Source: GCA-2723085 sp042093455 | GTDB lineage: Bacteria; Bacteroidota; Bacteroidia; Flavobacteriales_D; Parvicellaceae | NCBI GenBank assembly: GCA_042093455.1 | Contig: JBELEU010000002.1 | Location: 1 to 41,306, forward strand | Direction of reading: 5' to 3' | Length of the DNA: 41,306 nucleotides | Shown here: positions 32,752 through 41,014 of the stretch, in pieces | Layout: each line of letters begins with the position of its first letter | Position numbering within the stretch: the stretch's first letter is position 1 | Translations under genes and position numbers: made by a program | The notes under the pieces: generated by a model | What the model saw: the letters and a program-made list of their open reading frames with translations, nothing else | What the model was told of the DNA's origin: nothing | Database searches by the model: none

Positions 32752-34137
32752 ATGGTGCAAGAATACATAAACAAAAACAAGGATAAGTTTTTAAATGAAT
32801 TAAAAGATTTTTTGAGAATACAATCTGTAAGTGCTGATCCAAAATTTAATAGTGAAGTTCAAAAAGGAGCAAAGTTTTTAGAGGAAAAACTACAATTAGC
32901 AGGTGCAGATAATATTTGTATTCACGAAACTGCTGGACACCCAATTGTATATGCAGATAAAATTATAGATAAGAATCTTCCAACTATTTTAGTGTACGGA
33001 CATTACGATGTTCAACCAGCAGATCCTTACGAATTATGGGACTCCGATCCTTTTGAACCTGTAGTTAAAGATACTCCTATTCATCCTGATGGTGCCATTT
33101 TTGCAAGAGGAGCATGTGATGATAAAGGACAAATGTTTATGCATGTAAAAGCTTTTGAAGCAATGTTAAGTACTGACAATTTACCATGTAATGTTAAGTT
33201 TATGTTTGAAGGTGAAGAAGAAGTTGGGTCAGCAAACCTTGAAACATTTGTAAGAGAAAACACTTCTTTGTTACAAGCAGATGTTGTATTGGTATCTGAT
33301 ACTGGTATCATTGCCAATGATACTCCTTCTATTTGTGTAGGTCTAAGAGGCTTAAGTTATGTTGAAGTTGAAGTTACAGGTCCAAATAGAGATTTACATT
33401 CTGGACTATATGGGGGAGGAGTTGCTAATCCAATCAATGTTTTATCTAAAATGATAGCCTCTTTGCATGACGATTCAGGAGCGATTAATATACCTGGATT
33501 CTATGAAGATGTTCAGGAAGTTTCGACTGCTGAAAGAGATGAAATGGCAAAGGCTCCATTTGATATTAATTATTATAAAAAAGATTTAGAGATTGGTGAT
33601 GTTTCGGGAGAAAGAAGTTTTTCAACCAATGAAAGAACGTCTATTAGACCTGCTTTAGATGTTAATGGAATTTGGGGTGGATATACTGGTGATGGCGCAA
33701 AAACTGTTTTACCCTCTAAGGCGTATGCTAAAATCTCTATGCGTTTGGTACCGAATCAAAAATCAGAAAAAATCACAAAATTATTTTCAACCCACTTTGA
33801 GAAAATCGCTCCACCATCTGTAAAGGTAAAAGTTACTCCACATCATGGTGGAGAAGGAGTTGTGATTCCAACAGATTTTACTGGGTATATGGCTGCAAAA
33901 AGAGCAATGGAATCCTCTTTTGGTAAGACACCAATACCTGTAAGAAGCGGAGGAAGTATTCCGATAGTTCCTATGTTTGAAGAAGTGTTGGGTCTTAAAA
34001 CGATATTACTAGGTTTTGGATTAGATTCTGATGTAATACATTCCCCAAACGAGCATTTCGGATTATTTAACTTTTACAAAGGAATCGAAACTATTCCTTT
34101 GTTTTATAAAAATTTTGCAGAACTAAATAAAAAATAG
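32752..34137 (+). CDS. M20 family metallodipeptidase
   Basis: This 461-residue cytoplasmic zinc peptidase is of the M20 carnosinase/PepV-like type. The metal ligands are visible: H84 and D86 in YGHYDVQP, D123 in RGACDDKGQ, the EGEEEVGS motif around residues 153-160 with catalytic and metal glutamates, D183 in LVSDTG, and a C-terminal histidine in SDVIHSPNEHF. A dimerisation/lid domain with DLHSGLYGGGVANP lies in the middle. There is no signal peptide, so it probably finishes degradation of imported dipeptides. It is followed 2 bases later by the LEA-like lipoprotein gene. Confidence 0.93.
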   Translation: MVQEYINKNKDKFLNELKDFLRIQSVSADPKFNSEVQKGAKFLEEKLQLAGADNICIHETAGHPIVYADKIIDKNLPTILVYGHYDVQPADPYELWDSDPFEPVVKDTPIHPDGAIFARGACDDKGQMFMHVKAFEAMLSTDNLPCNVKFMFEGEEEVGSANLETFVRENTSLLQADVVLVSDTGIIANDTPSICVGLRGLSYVEVEVTGPNRDLHSGLYGGGVANPINVLSKMIASLHDDSGAINIPGFYEDVQEVSTAERDEMAKAPFDINYYKKDLEIGDVSGERSFSTNERTSIRPALDVNGIWGGYTGDGAKTVLPSKAYAKISMRLVPNQKSEKITKLFSTHFEKIAPPSVKVKVTPHHGGEGVVIPTDFTGYMAAKRAMESSFGKTPIPVRSGGSIPIVPMFEEVLGLKTILLGFGLDSDVIHSPNEHFGLFNFYKGIETIPLFYKNFAELNKK

Positions 34138-34139
34138 TT

Positions 34140-34595
34140 ATGCGAATTGGTGTATTTGTTTGCTTAATTTTTTTTTTAAATTCTTGTGTTTCGTATAAGC
34201 CTATTCAGTTTATTGGTTTAAATGATGTATCCTTTAGCGAAGGAAATTATTGCGAACCGATGTGTGTTTCAGTTTCTGTTTATAATCCCAATACTTTCAA
34301 AATAGCTATTAAAAAGGCAAATGTTCTAGCAACAATAAATAAAAATGATTTGGGAAGAATAACGGTCAAGGAGAAATGTTTTTTACCCCCATTAAAAAAC
34401 ACAGAATTACGATTTGCTGTTAACACCACAAAGTCAAACCTTGCTACGAGTCTTTTGAAGTCACTAAATATTTTGCTCGGAAAAAAAATTTATTTACAAC
34501 TTAACGGTAAAATAAAGGTTAAAGCTTATGGTTTAGGTGTCAAAGTCATAGTAGAAGAAAGTTTAGAATTAGATTATAAGTCTATCATAAAATAA
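34140..34595 (+). CDS. LEA14-like lipoprotein
   Basis: This 151-residue lipoprotein has a signal peptide ending in LNSC (Cys near residue 16), and a mature part that looks like a LEA type 2 (WHy-like) beta sandwich: VSVYNPNTFKIAIKKANVLATINK, a following GRITV strand, and a repeat of beta strands at the C-terminus. Proteins of this fold are often found on envelopes and are linked loosely to desiccation or stress. It starts 2 bases after the dipeptidase stop, so the two genes are probably co-transcribed, although no functional link is obvious. Confidence 0.75.
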   Translation: MRIGVFVCLIFFLNSCVSYKPIQFIGLNDVSFSEGNYCEPMCVSVSVYNPNTFKIAIKKANVLATINKNDLGRITVKEKCFLPPLKNTELRFAVNTTKSNLATSLLKSLNILLGKKIYLQLNGKIKVKAYGLGVKVIVEESLELDYKSIIK

Positions 34596-34629
34596 CTGCG
34601 TAATTACTTTACGTTGTTAGTTTAGATAT

Positions 34630-34637
34630 TAGTATTG
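34630..34637 (+). promoter_or_regulatory. weak -7-like element before the 108-residue gene
   Basis: TAGTATTG differs from TAnnTTTG by one base and lies 19 bases before the ATG at 34657, with a TTTA at 34608-34611 about 18 bases upstream. It is a tentative promoter for the two small genes that follow. Confidence 0.3.
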
Positions 34638-34656
34638 TAATTAAAAAAACAATACT

Positions 34657-34983
34657 ATGGAATCCCAAAATCAACTAACTAATAATTTATTTGAAGTTCA
34701 TTTCATTATTCATGAAAAAGACGATAATGCTGTATTGTTAAATGGAGCGTACATGATTAACAATAAAAAATATTTTACTGACATTCCAGTTGATTTTTTA
34801 AAGTTTAGTCATATGTGTGAAAAATCAATAGGCCTTGATAAATCCAAGTCTATTTGGAATAGATTGTTTAATAATAACGACTTGGTAGCTGAAGTTTCAC
34901 CAAAAAAACACATGAATTCACCTATGTTCTTCAACCCAGAAGACCTAGGTATATATAATAAATATAACTTAAAAATCGCATAA
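34657..34983 (+). CDS. uncharacterised small soluble protein
   Basis: I do not recognise this 108-residue protein. It has no signal or membrane segment. The N-terminal half looks beta-rich (LFEVHFIIHEKD, AVLLNGAYMINNKKYF). The middle is helical (FLKFSHMCEKSIGLDKSKSIWNRLF). The C-terminal part is polar. The following HIRAN-like gene begins 2 bases after its stop, so the two are very probably co-expressed. Codon use and base composition look like the neighbours, so recent acquisition is not suggested. Confidence 0.65.
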   Translation: MESQNQLTNNLFEVHFIIHEKDDNAVLLNGAYMINNKKYFTDIPVDFLKFSHMCEKSIGLDKSKSIWNRLFNNNDLVAEVSPKKHMNSPMFFNPEDLGIYNKYNLKIA

Positions 34984-34985
34984 TC

Positions 34986-35324
34986 ATGAATACTTTATCT
35001 ATCACATCTTACCCAAAACAAGAACTTCCTAAACTTGGCGTGTTAACTCAATTGGTTGAATTAAGCAGGCATGATTATATCTATATCAAGGATAAACTTA
35101 GTCCTGGTATTGAATTGGAAATAGTAAAAGACAAAACAAGACAATGGGACATTCAAGCAGTAGCCGTATTTTACAAAGGATTTAAACTTGGTTACTTAAG
35201 TCAGTCTATCAATAGAACTATTAATAAAATGATATTTAATTACGGTGACGTTAAAATTAAAGTTAAATCAGTTAATAAGACTGATGTTTTTAAAGGTTTA
35301 GATGTATTGATTGAAATACGATAA
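34986..35324 (+). CDS. HIRAN-like domain protein
   Basis: Most of this 112-residue soluble protein resembles a HIRAN domain, known in eukaryotes from HLTF/Rad5-type DNA repair helicases, where it binds DNA 3' ends, and in bacteria often as a stand-alone domain. Supporting features are LSPGIELEIVKDKTRQWDIQAVAVFYKGFKLGYLSQSINRTINKMI, which follows the HIRAN pattern of G-x-x-L-x-L, N/W-x-x-D-x-x-A-V-A-V, and K-L-G-Y-L. It has no helicase domain. It lies 2 bases downstream of an unknown 108-residue partner. The assignment is by pattern only and could be wrong. Confidence 0.6.
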   Translation: MNTLSITSYPKQELPKLGVLTQLVELSRHDYIYIKDKLSPGIELEIVKDKTRQWDIQAVAVFYKGFKLGYLSQSINRTINKMIFNYGDVKIKVKSVNKTDVFKGLDVLIEIR

Positions 35325-35331
35325 GGCCTTG

Positions 35332-36540
35332 CTATTTACTTAACCACAATGAAGGGTTAACAGTGTTCATACCTGTACTTGCAATTTTCCAAATTTCTAG
35401 ATGAGACTCAGAAACGCCATCGTCATTGATCAATAGTTTACCAATATTTTGTTTGGCACTTAAAAGTTCTCCTTTTGTAACAAAAACTTCTTGTAGATTA
35501 GCATATACAGTTCTGTATTCACCATGGCTAACCATTACGACTTTTCCTGCTCCAGGAATTATTAATACGCTTGTAACTTTTCCACCAAAAATAGATCTAA
35601 CATTAGCATTTTTTGTTGTTAAAATATCAACTCCATTGTTTTCAACAGTTGCAGTATTAACAAGGTGATGCCTATGCTTACCATACTTACTGCTTATTTC
35701 CCCTCTTTCAACTGGCCAACAAAGCCTTCCTTTGTTACTGTTGAAGCTTTTCGAAAGCTCCATTCCCTCAGGAGTTAAAGAGAATGTAGCTGTTTTACTT
35801 TTCTTAATTGTTGAACGAACTTCTTTCTCTATGGCTTTGCGAATTGCATTTGAAATTATTTTTCTTTTTTTAGAATGCTCATTCAATTGTTTTACCAGTA
35901 AGTTTTCATTTTGTTTTAATTCTTTAAGAGATAATTCTTGGGTTTTCTTATCATTTAAGTAATTCTCTTTTTCAGATTTTTTTGTTTCAATTAATAAAGA
36001 TTTTTTTTCTATTTCAGAGCTTAATAATTCTTTTTCAATGGCTAAATCAGTTTGGTTTTTTGTTATTCTTTCAATTTGTTTTTTTCTGTAATCTGCATAA
36101 TGTTGAATGTATTTCATTCTGTGAAATGCTTCAGAAAAACTAGAGGAAGATATTATATATAAATACTTGTAATTTGGATTTCTATTTTTGAATGCATACA
36201 TCAACATTTTTTGATATTCTTCTTTTAAAACACCTATAGTGTTTTCTAAAGAAATAACCTGCCTGTTTATTTCATGAATATTTTCATCTAATTTTCGAAG
36301 TTGAAAATTATAATTTGAAATCAACTTTTCTCTATAATTTATTTGAGTATTTATTATGCCAATATCTGTCAGAGTAAGTCTTTCAGAATTTTTAGTTTCC
36401 TTAATCAAAAGTTTTGTATTGGCTATTTTGGAGATTAATTTTTTTTCTTGAAGCTTGAGTTGATCACTCTTTTTTTGACCTACAGCACCAAAAGAAAAAA
36501 TAAAACAAAGAAATATTAATATGTGTTTTATTTTAATCAT
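35332..36540 (-). CDS. EnvC-like murein hydrolase activator, degenerate M23 domain
   Basis: This 402-residue exported protein has a signal peptide (about 1-21), a long coiled coil (about 25-245) and a C-terminal LytM/M23 domain (about 275-400), the architecture of EnvC, which activates amidases at the division septum. Zinc ligands look lost: HxGxD is replaced by NNGVD (N301), and the usual HxH reads ESH (E378, H380). It is therefore more likely an activator than a hydrolase. It is last in a minus-strand operon after DUF4292, TPR and dut, and overlaps DUF4292 by 4 bases. Confidence 0.88.
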   Translation of the reverse strand: MIKIKHILIFLCFIFSFGAVGQKKSDQLKLQEKKLISKIANTKLLIKETKNSERLTLTDIGIINTQINYREKLISNYNFQLRKLDENIHEINRQVISLENTIGVLKEEYQKMLMYAFKNRNPNYKYLYIISSSSFSEAFHRMKYIQHYADYRKKQIERITKNQTDLAIEKELLSSEIEKKSLLIETKKSEKENYLNDKKTQELSLKELKQNENLLVKQLNEHSKKRKIISNAIRKAIEKEVRSTIKKSKTATFSLTPEGMELSKSFNSNKGRLCWPVERGEISSKYGKHRHHLVNTATVENNGVDILTTKNANVRSIFGGKVTSVLIIPGAGKVVMVSHGEYRTVYANLQEVFVTKGELLSAKQNIGKLLINDDGVSESHLEIWKIASTGMNTVNPSLWLSK

Positions 36541-37349
36541 TCAATTATTAATGGGGTATATTTTGCAGAAACTTTAAATGGGAAATTTTGTTTTTCGTTT
36601 ATTTTCAAAGGAGATTTATATTGCAAGTCAAGTGAAACAGTATCACTCAAATTGGTGAAGTTGAAATTTACGTTCATGGGGAAATATTGTGTATTAATTT
36701 TTTCCCAATTGTTGTATGATATATTCATATTAGTTTCACTTTCCTTTACATACACAGCAATACTGTCACATTTGAGAAGTGTTGGATTTATCCAGTATTC
36801 AATTGTATAATTGTTTTCCATCAAACCATTATTTAAATTTTTAAATTCAAGATAGTACTTGTCCTCATTGATTTGAACATTTGTTTTTTTGCTTTTATTA
36901 ATACCTATCATTCTTCCAATTAGTATATCCTCAATCAATTCAAAAGATAATTCAATACCAAGTATTTTTTTCAATTCAATAAAAGATCCTGAAAAGTATT
37001 TTTTTTCTGGATACTTTATAAGGGCCCCAACTGAATCTTTTCCAACAAGGCTAGTTAATAGCTGAAAACTAGCTTTTGAAAAGTTCATCCATATAACACT
37101 GTCGTTTCTTAAACGAAAATTAGCTTTAATTCTCTCATTTTCTCCTTGTAAAACTATGTTGGCATCGCCCTTTAGCCTCAACCACTCAAAATCAAATTGA
37201 TTTTCATGAATTGAGTTAATTAACTTTTTAAAGGATAATGATTTAATTTCCTCATTATTATTTTGACGCGGCTTGATAATATTACAACTTATAAAAATTG
37301 TGAAAATAACAATTGCTATATAGTAGTTATTTGATAAATTTCTTATCAT
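36537..37349 (-). CDS. DUF4292 family lipoprotein
   Basis: This 270-residue lipoprotein has a signal sequence ending in a lipobox (FISC, Cys near residue 22), and a mature part typical of DUF4292, a Bacteroidota family with a LolB/LolA-like half-barrel. FEWLRLKGDANIVLQG, FRLRNDSVIWMNFSKA and KKYFSGSF are characteristic. It may carry lipophilic cargo between membranes, but this is only fold-based. It sits between the TPR and EnvC-like genes, overlapping the TPR gene by 23 bases and EnvC by 4, and so is translated from one mRNA. Confidence 0.85.
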   Translation of the reverse strand: MIRNLSNNYYIAIVIFTIFISCNIIKPRQNNNEEIKSLSFKKLINSIHENQFDFEWLRLKGDANIVLQGENERIKANFRLRNDSVIWMNFSKASFQLLTSLVGKDSVGALIKYPEKKYFSGSFIELKKILGIELSFELIEDILIGRMIGINKSKKTNVQINEDKYYLEFKNLNNGLMENNYTIEYWINPTLLKCDSIAVYVKESETNMNISYNNWEKINTQYFPMNVNFNFTNLSDTVSLDLQYKSPLKINEKQNFPFKVSAKYTPLIIE

Positions 37350-39039
37350 TTATTTTAGTTTGAATTTTATCTGATGCACCACCTTTGTTTTTAGCTTTCT
37401 CCCAAAAAATAATAGCTTCTTCCTTTTTGTCTAAATGAAATAATACATCTCCATAATGCTCTAAAATTACACCATTCCCCTCAGTGCTATTATTTATTGC
37501 CTTGTTAATCCATATTTCTGCATTTTTAAAGTCTTTTTTGTTAAATAAAACCCAACCGTAGGTATCCAGAAAAGTAGGGTTTTTAGGGTAGTTTTTCAGT
37601 GCTTTTAAAATTAGTTCTTCAGCAAGAATTAGTTCTCTTTTTTGTTCGGCAAGGTAATAGCTATAATTATTTAGTAAAACAGGATTACTTGGATTATTTT
37701 TTACTGCATTTTGTAAATGAATGAAAGCCTTCTCAAAATCTTTAAGCTGATAATAAGCATCACCTATATGGTGTTCAAAATCACTAATTAACAAGGAGTC
37801 ATCTATAACAAGACTTATCCCATTTTTTAAGCTTGTAAGTGATTTGTCAAATTCTTTTATTGAAGATTGGGCAACTCCTAAAATTATATAGCTTAAAGGC
37901 TGGTTGGGATGATTAATTATGGCGTTTTTTGCATCTTCAATGACTTCTATGTAATTATTTTCTGCTAATTCAGAAGTCATTAATTGAGACCAAACTTCAA
38001 AGGGAATAGGATTAATAGCAAGAGATTTTCTTAAAAAAATACATGCAGTATCGTTTTTATTTTGTAAAAATTTTATGTCTGCATATAACAAGAAAGCATC
38101 GCTATTTTTATTGTGAAAAGCTAAAAACTGTTTTAAGAATAATTCAAGTTCTGAAATTTTAAAAGAACTATTTTTTTCATATGAAATTTGAAGCAGTATC
38201 TCTAATTTAATATTCTCGTTAATCTCATGTGAGTTCATTACTGCTATTAATTCTTTTACAGCCAAATCGTGCTGTTGAGATCGGTAATAATATTGAAATA
38301 ATGATAACCTAACTAAGCCATTAGTTGAGTCAATTGACATCATTTTCCGAAAAACTTTTAAGGCATCATCCTCATTACCTATAGTTTGGTAATACTCGCC
38401 TAAAATTCCATAATTTCTAATATCATCAGGATGAGAATTAACTAATTTTTTTAATTCGTTAAGTGCTTTTTTTCTCTTCTTTAAAAAAACCAATAACTGG
38501 TGTTTCTGAAGACTTAGATCTTGGCTAACTCCATTAATTTTTTCTATTTCATCAAAGGTTTTGAGTGCCTTTTTATATTTTTTATTTTCCATTTGACATT
38601 CAGCCAATGAAAATAAATATTCTGTTCTTTGTGGGTGGTTTTCAAACAATTTTTCAAAACAAAGACTAGCGCTTTGATAGTTTTTTAGTTTTCGATAAAA
38701 AACAGCAAGGTTTGCTAAATACCACTCGTTTTTAGGAGACATTTGAACAGCTTTTTGAGCTTGTTCAATAGCGAGGTACTTTTTATCCTCATCCCAATAA
38801 ATACCTGACATTTCAAAATAGCAAACCCCACTTTCAGGATTTAGTTCAAGGCAGACCTTAAATAAAGAGTCTGCAGTAAAATAATCACCGCTAATTTTAG
38901 CAGAAATAGCTTGAATAAGAATAGATGAAAATTTCGGTTCATCAAATGAAGTATTGTTTTTTGATTGACCGGTTACATTTTTAAAAATGAATAAAGATGC
39001 AATCGTAAACCAGACAAATATTTTTATTCTTGGTTTCAA
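37327..39039 (-). CDS. exported TPR-repeat protein
   Basis: This 570-residue exported protein has a signal peptide (about 1-24), then an almost continuous array of TPR motifs. W-x-x-L-x-x-x-Y-like spacing and A-P residue pairs recur about every 34 residues, such as EWYLANLAVFYRKLKNYQSA and GILGEYYQTIGNEDDALKVF, with around twelve units. Such proteins scaffold envelope complexes. In this phylum it is often found in the same order with dut, DUF4292 and EnvC, which suggests a role in outer-envelope or septum assembly. It starts 9 bases after the dut stop. Confidence 0.85.
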   Translation of the reverse strand: MKPRIKIFVWFTIASLFIFKNVTGQSKNNTSFDEPKFSSILIQAISAKISGDYFTADSLFKVCLELNPESGVCYFEMSGIYWDEDKKYLAIEQAQKAVQMSPKNEWYLANLAVFYRKLKNYQSASLCFEKLFENHPQRTEYLFSLAECQMENKKYKKALKTFDEIEKINGVSQDLSLQKHQLLVFLKKRKKALNELKKLVNSHPDDIRNYGILGEYYQTIGNEDDALKVFRKMMSIDSTNGLVRLSLFQYYYRSQQHDLAVKELIAVMNSHEINENIKLEILLQISYEKNSSFKISELELFLKQFLAFHNKNSDAFLLYADIKFLQNKNDTACIFLRKSLAINPIPFEVWSQLMTSELAENNYIEVIEDAKNAIINHPNQPLSYIILGVAQSSIKEFDKSLTSLKNGISLVIDDSLLISDFEHHIGDAYYQLKDFEKAFIHLQNAVKNNPSNPVLLNNYSYYLAEQKRELILAEELILKALKNYPKNPTFLDTYGWVLFNKKDFKNAEIWINKAINNSTEGNGVILEHYGDVLFHLDKKEEAIIFWEKAKNKGGASDKIQTKINDKKFIK

Positions 39040-39048
39040 AATATCAAT

Positions 39049-39492
39049 TTATTTTTTTCCTGTACTTCCAAACCCACCTTCGCCTCTTTCGCTGTTACCT
39101 AATTCTTCAGAATTAATAAATAGAGGAAACTCATGTTTAGCAATGACCATTTGAGCTATTCTATCTCCGTTATTTACAATAAAGTTTTCATTGGAAAGAT
39201 TTACTAATATTACTCCAACATCTCCTCTATAATCAGAGTCAATTGTACCCGGAGAATTAAGAACAGAAACACCATTTTTAAAAGCTAAGCCACTTCTTGA
39301 TCTTACTTGCGCCTCATAGCCTATGGGTAATTCTATTTTAATCCCAGTTGGGATTAAACACCTTTCAAGAGGTCTTAGAACAATCGGTTCATTTATAAAA
39401 GCTCTTAAATCAGCTCCAGCAGATCCAATTGTTTCAAGTTTTGGATTTGGGTGACCTGAAATGTTAATTATACTAACGTTTATTTTATTCAT
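39049..39492 (-). CDS. dut: deoxyuridine triphosphatase
   Basis: This 147-residue dUTPase hydrolyses dUTP to dUMP and keeps uracil out of DNA. The ATG at 39492 (MNKINVS) is chosen. An upstream frame to 39546 adds a non-family leader inside the flippase gene. All five dUTPase motifs are present: SAGADLRA, RSRSGLA, GTIDSDYRGD, NGDRIAQMVI and the C-terminal GEGGFGSTG. The active enzyme is a homotrimer. The start overlaps the end of the flippase gene by 8 bases, so it is expressed with a cell-envelope operon. Confidence 0.95.
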   Translation of the reverse strand: MNKINVSIINISGHPNPKLETIGSAGADLRAFINEPIVLRPLERCLIPTGIKIELPIGYEAQVRSRSGLAFKNGVSVLNSPGTIDSDYRGDVGVILVNLSNENFIVNNGDRIAQMVIAKHEFPLFINSEELGNSERGEGGFGSTGKK

Positions 39493-41014
39493 GAGATGTA
39501 TTTGGAATATTTTTTTTAAAAGGTTTCTCAACAACCAATACAGCAACTAAAAAACCAATTAAAAGTAATGTGTGATAACCATATTCTAGTACTGTATATT
39601 CAATTAGAGGATTAAATGGTAAGCTGATTGCAAAAAGTATTGAGCCTAACCCGATGTAGATGAAAAATTTCCATAATTTATAAGGAATAGTATAGTGTTT
39701 TTGTCCAAAGACATAACTTAAAATCATCATCGAGCCATAGCAAGCCAATGTGGCATAGGCTGATGCAATATATCCAAGTTTAGGAATGAAAACAAAATTT
39801 ATAGTCAAGGTTATTAATACACCAATACTTGAAATGTAAGCACCAAACATTGTTTTATCTGATAATTTGTACCAAATGGATAAACTCGTATAAACACCAA
39901 GAAATATATTGGCTCCTAACAAAATTGGTACAACGGCAAGACCATCCCAATAATCGGAGTTATTGATAAAGTACTTGAATATGTGTAAGTACAGTGTAAT
40001 TACTAAAAAAATAAAGACTAAAACAATTGTGAAGTAATTCATTACTTTGGCTAAAATTTCTTTTGATGATTTATTGGTTTCGTTTTTGAAAAAGAACGGT
40101 TCTGAAGCGTATCTAAAAGCTTGAATAAACATGCTTACAATCATAGTAATTTTATAGTTAGCTCCATAAATTCCATTTTTTGATTGAGCAAGTTCTAATG
40201 CATCTGTATTATTCATTCCCCGATCTAAGTACTGGTTGTATAAAATCTCTTTGAGCATTGCTCTATCAAGCGTTTCATTAACTACATAAGCAAGCCCCAC
40301 AAAAAGCATTGGGGTAGCATATTTGAGCATAGAGATAATGATAGAAAAGTCAAAACGACCTTTGAGATTTATTTCAGAGCTCAAGGCTAAAAATTTTACA
40401 ATACTTGATATTAGATTAGCGATAAATACATAGCCAACTCCAATTTCAGGATTATACAAATTATCAATGATCCAATTTGTTGTTCCAGCTTCATAGTTAG
40501 CCTTGCAATAAAGGATGAAAAAAAGATTTAAACTTATATTGACACCTACATTTAAAAAGTTAATCAATGCAAATTTCTTGGCTTTTTCTTTTAGTCTAAG
40601 TTGTGCTAATGGTATTGCTGAAACAGCATCTAGCCCGACTATCATTCCGAACCATATTATGTATTCTGAATGTTCAGGGTACTTAAGGAGATTTGCAATT
40701 TCTTGAGAAAAAAAACTAATTATTAAAATAAAAAAAGATGAAGTTGTGATTAAAGAAAATAAGGTATTGCTGTAAACCTGTTTAAAATCATGTTTTTTAG
40801 TTGTTGAAAAGCGAAACAATGCTGTTTCCATTCCATAGGTTAAAAGAATTACTAAAAAAGCTACATAAGCATACATTTCAGTTATAATCCCGTACTGTTC
40901 GGTTGAAAATTTAACAACATACAAAGGAGTAAGCAAGTAATTAAGAAACCTCCCAATTATACTGCTGGATCCATAAATCGCAGTTTGGCCTATGAGTTTT
41001 TTTATGCTAGACAA
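39485..41014 (-). CDS. oligosaccharide flippase (Wzx/PST type)
   Basis: This 509-residue inner-membrane protein has about twelve to fourteen helices and opens IKKLIGQTAIYGSSSIIGRFLNYLLTP, the signature of the polysaccharide transporter family that flips lipid-linked sugars. The start is TTG at 41014-41012, directly after the enoyl-CoA hydratase stop (TAATTG). No upstream ATG is available and the family start aligns here. It probably serves O-antigen, capsule or other surface glycan assembly, in line with the type IX system's need for anionic LPS, although that link is inference. Confidence 0.9.
   Translation of the reverse strand: MSSIKKLIGQTAIYGSSSIIGRFLNYLLTPLYVVKFSTEQYGIITEMYAYVAFLVILLTYGMETALFRFSTTKKHDFKQVYSNTLFSLITTSSFFILIISFFSQEIANLLKYPEHSEYIIWFGMIVGLDAVSAIPLAQLRLKEKAKKFALINFLNVGVNISLNLFFILYCKANYEAGTTNWIIDNLYNPEIGVGYVFIANLISSIVKFLALSSEINLKGRFDFSIIISMLKYATPMLFVGLAYVVNETLDRAMLKEILYNQYLDRGMNNTDALELAQSKNGIYGANYKITMIVSMFIQAFRYASEPFFFKNETNKSSKEILAKVMNYFTIVLVFIFLVITLYLHIFKYFINNSDYWDGLAVVPILLGANIFLGVYTSLSIWYKLSDKTMFGAYISSIGVLITLTINFVFIPKLGYIASAYATLACYGSMMILSYVFGQKHYTIPYKLWKFFIYIGLGSILFAISLPFNPLIEYTVLEYGYHTLLLIGFLVAVLVVEKPFKKNIPNTSHE

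Noticed and set aside
35323..35330. Palindrome AAGGCCTT between the convergent stops of the HIRAN-like and EnvC-like genes.
   Set aside because: The arms are only four bases and no T tract follows, so it cannot act as an intrinsic terminator.
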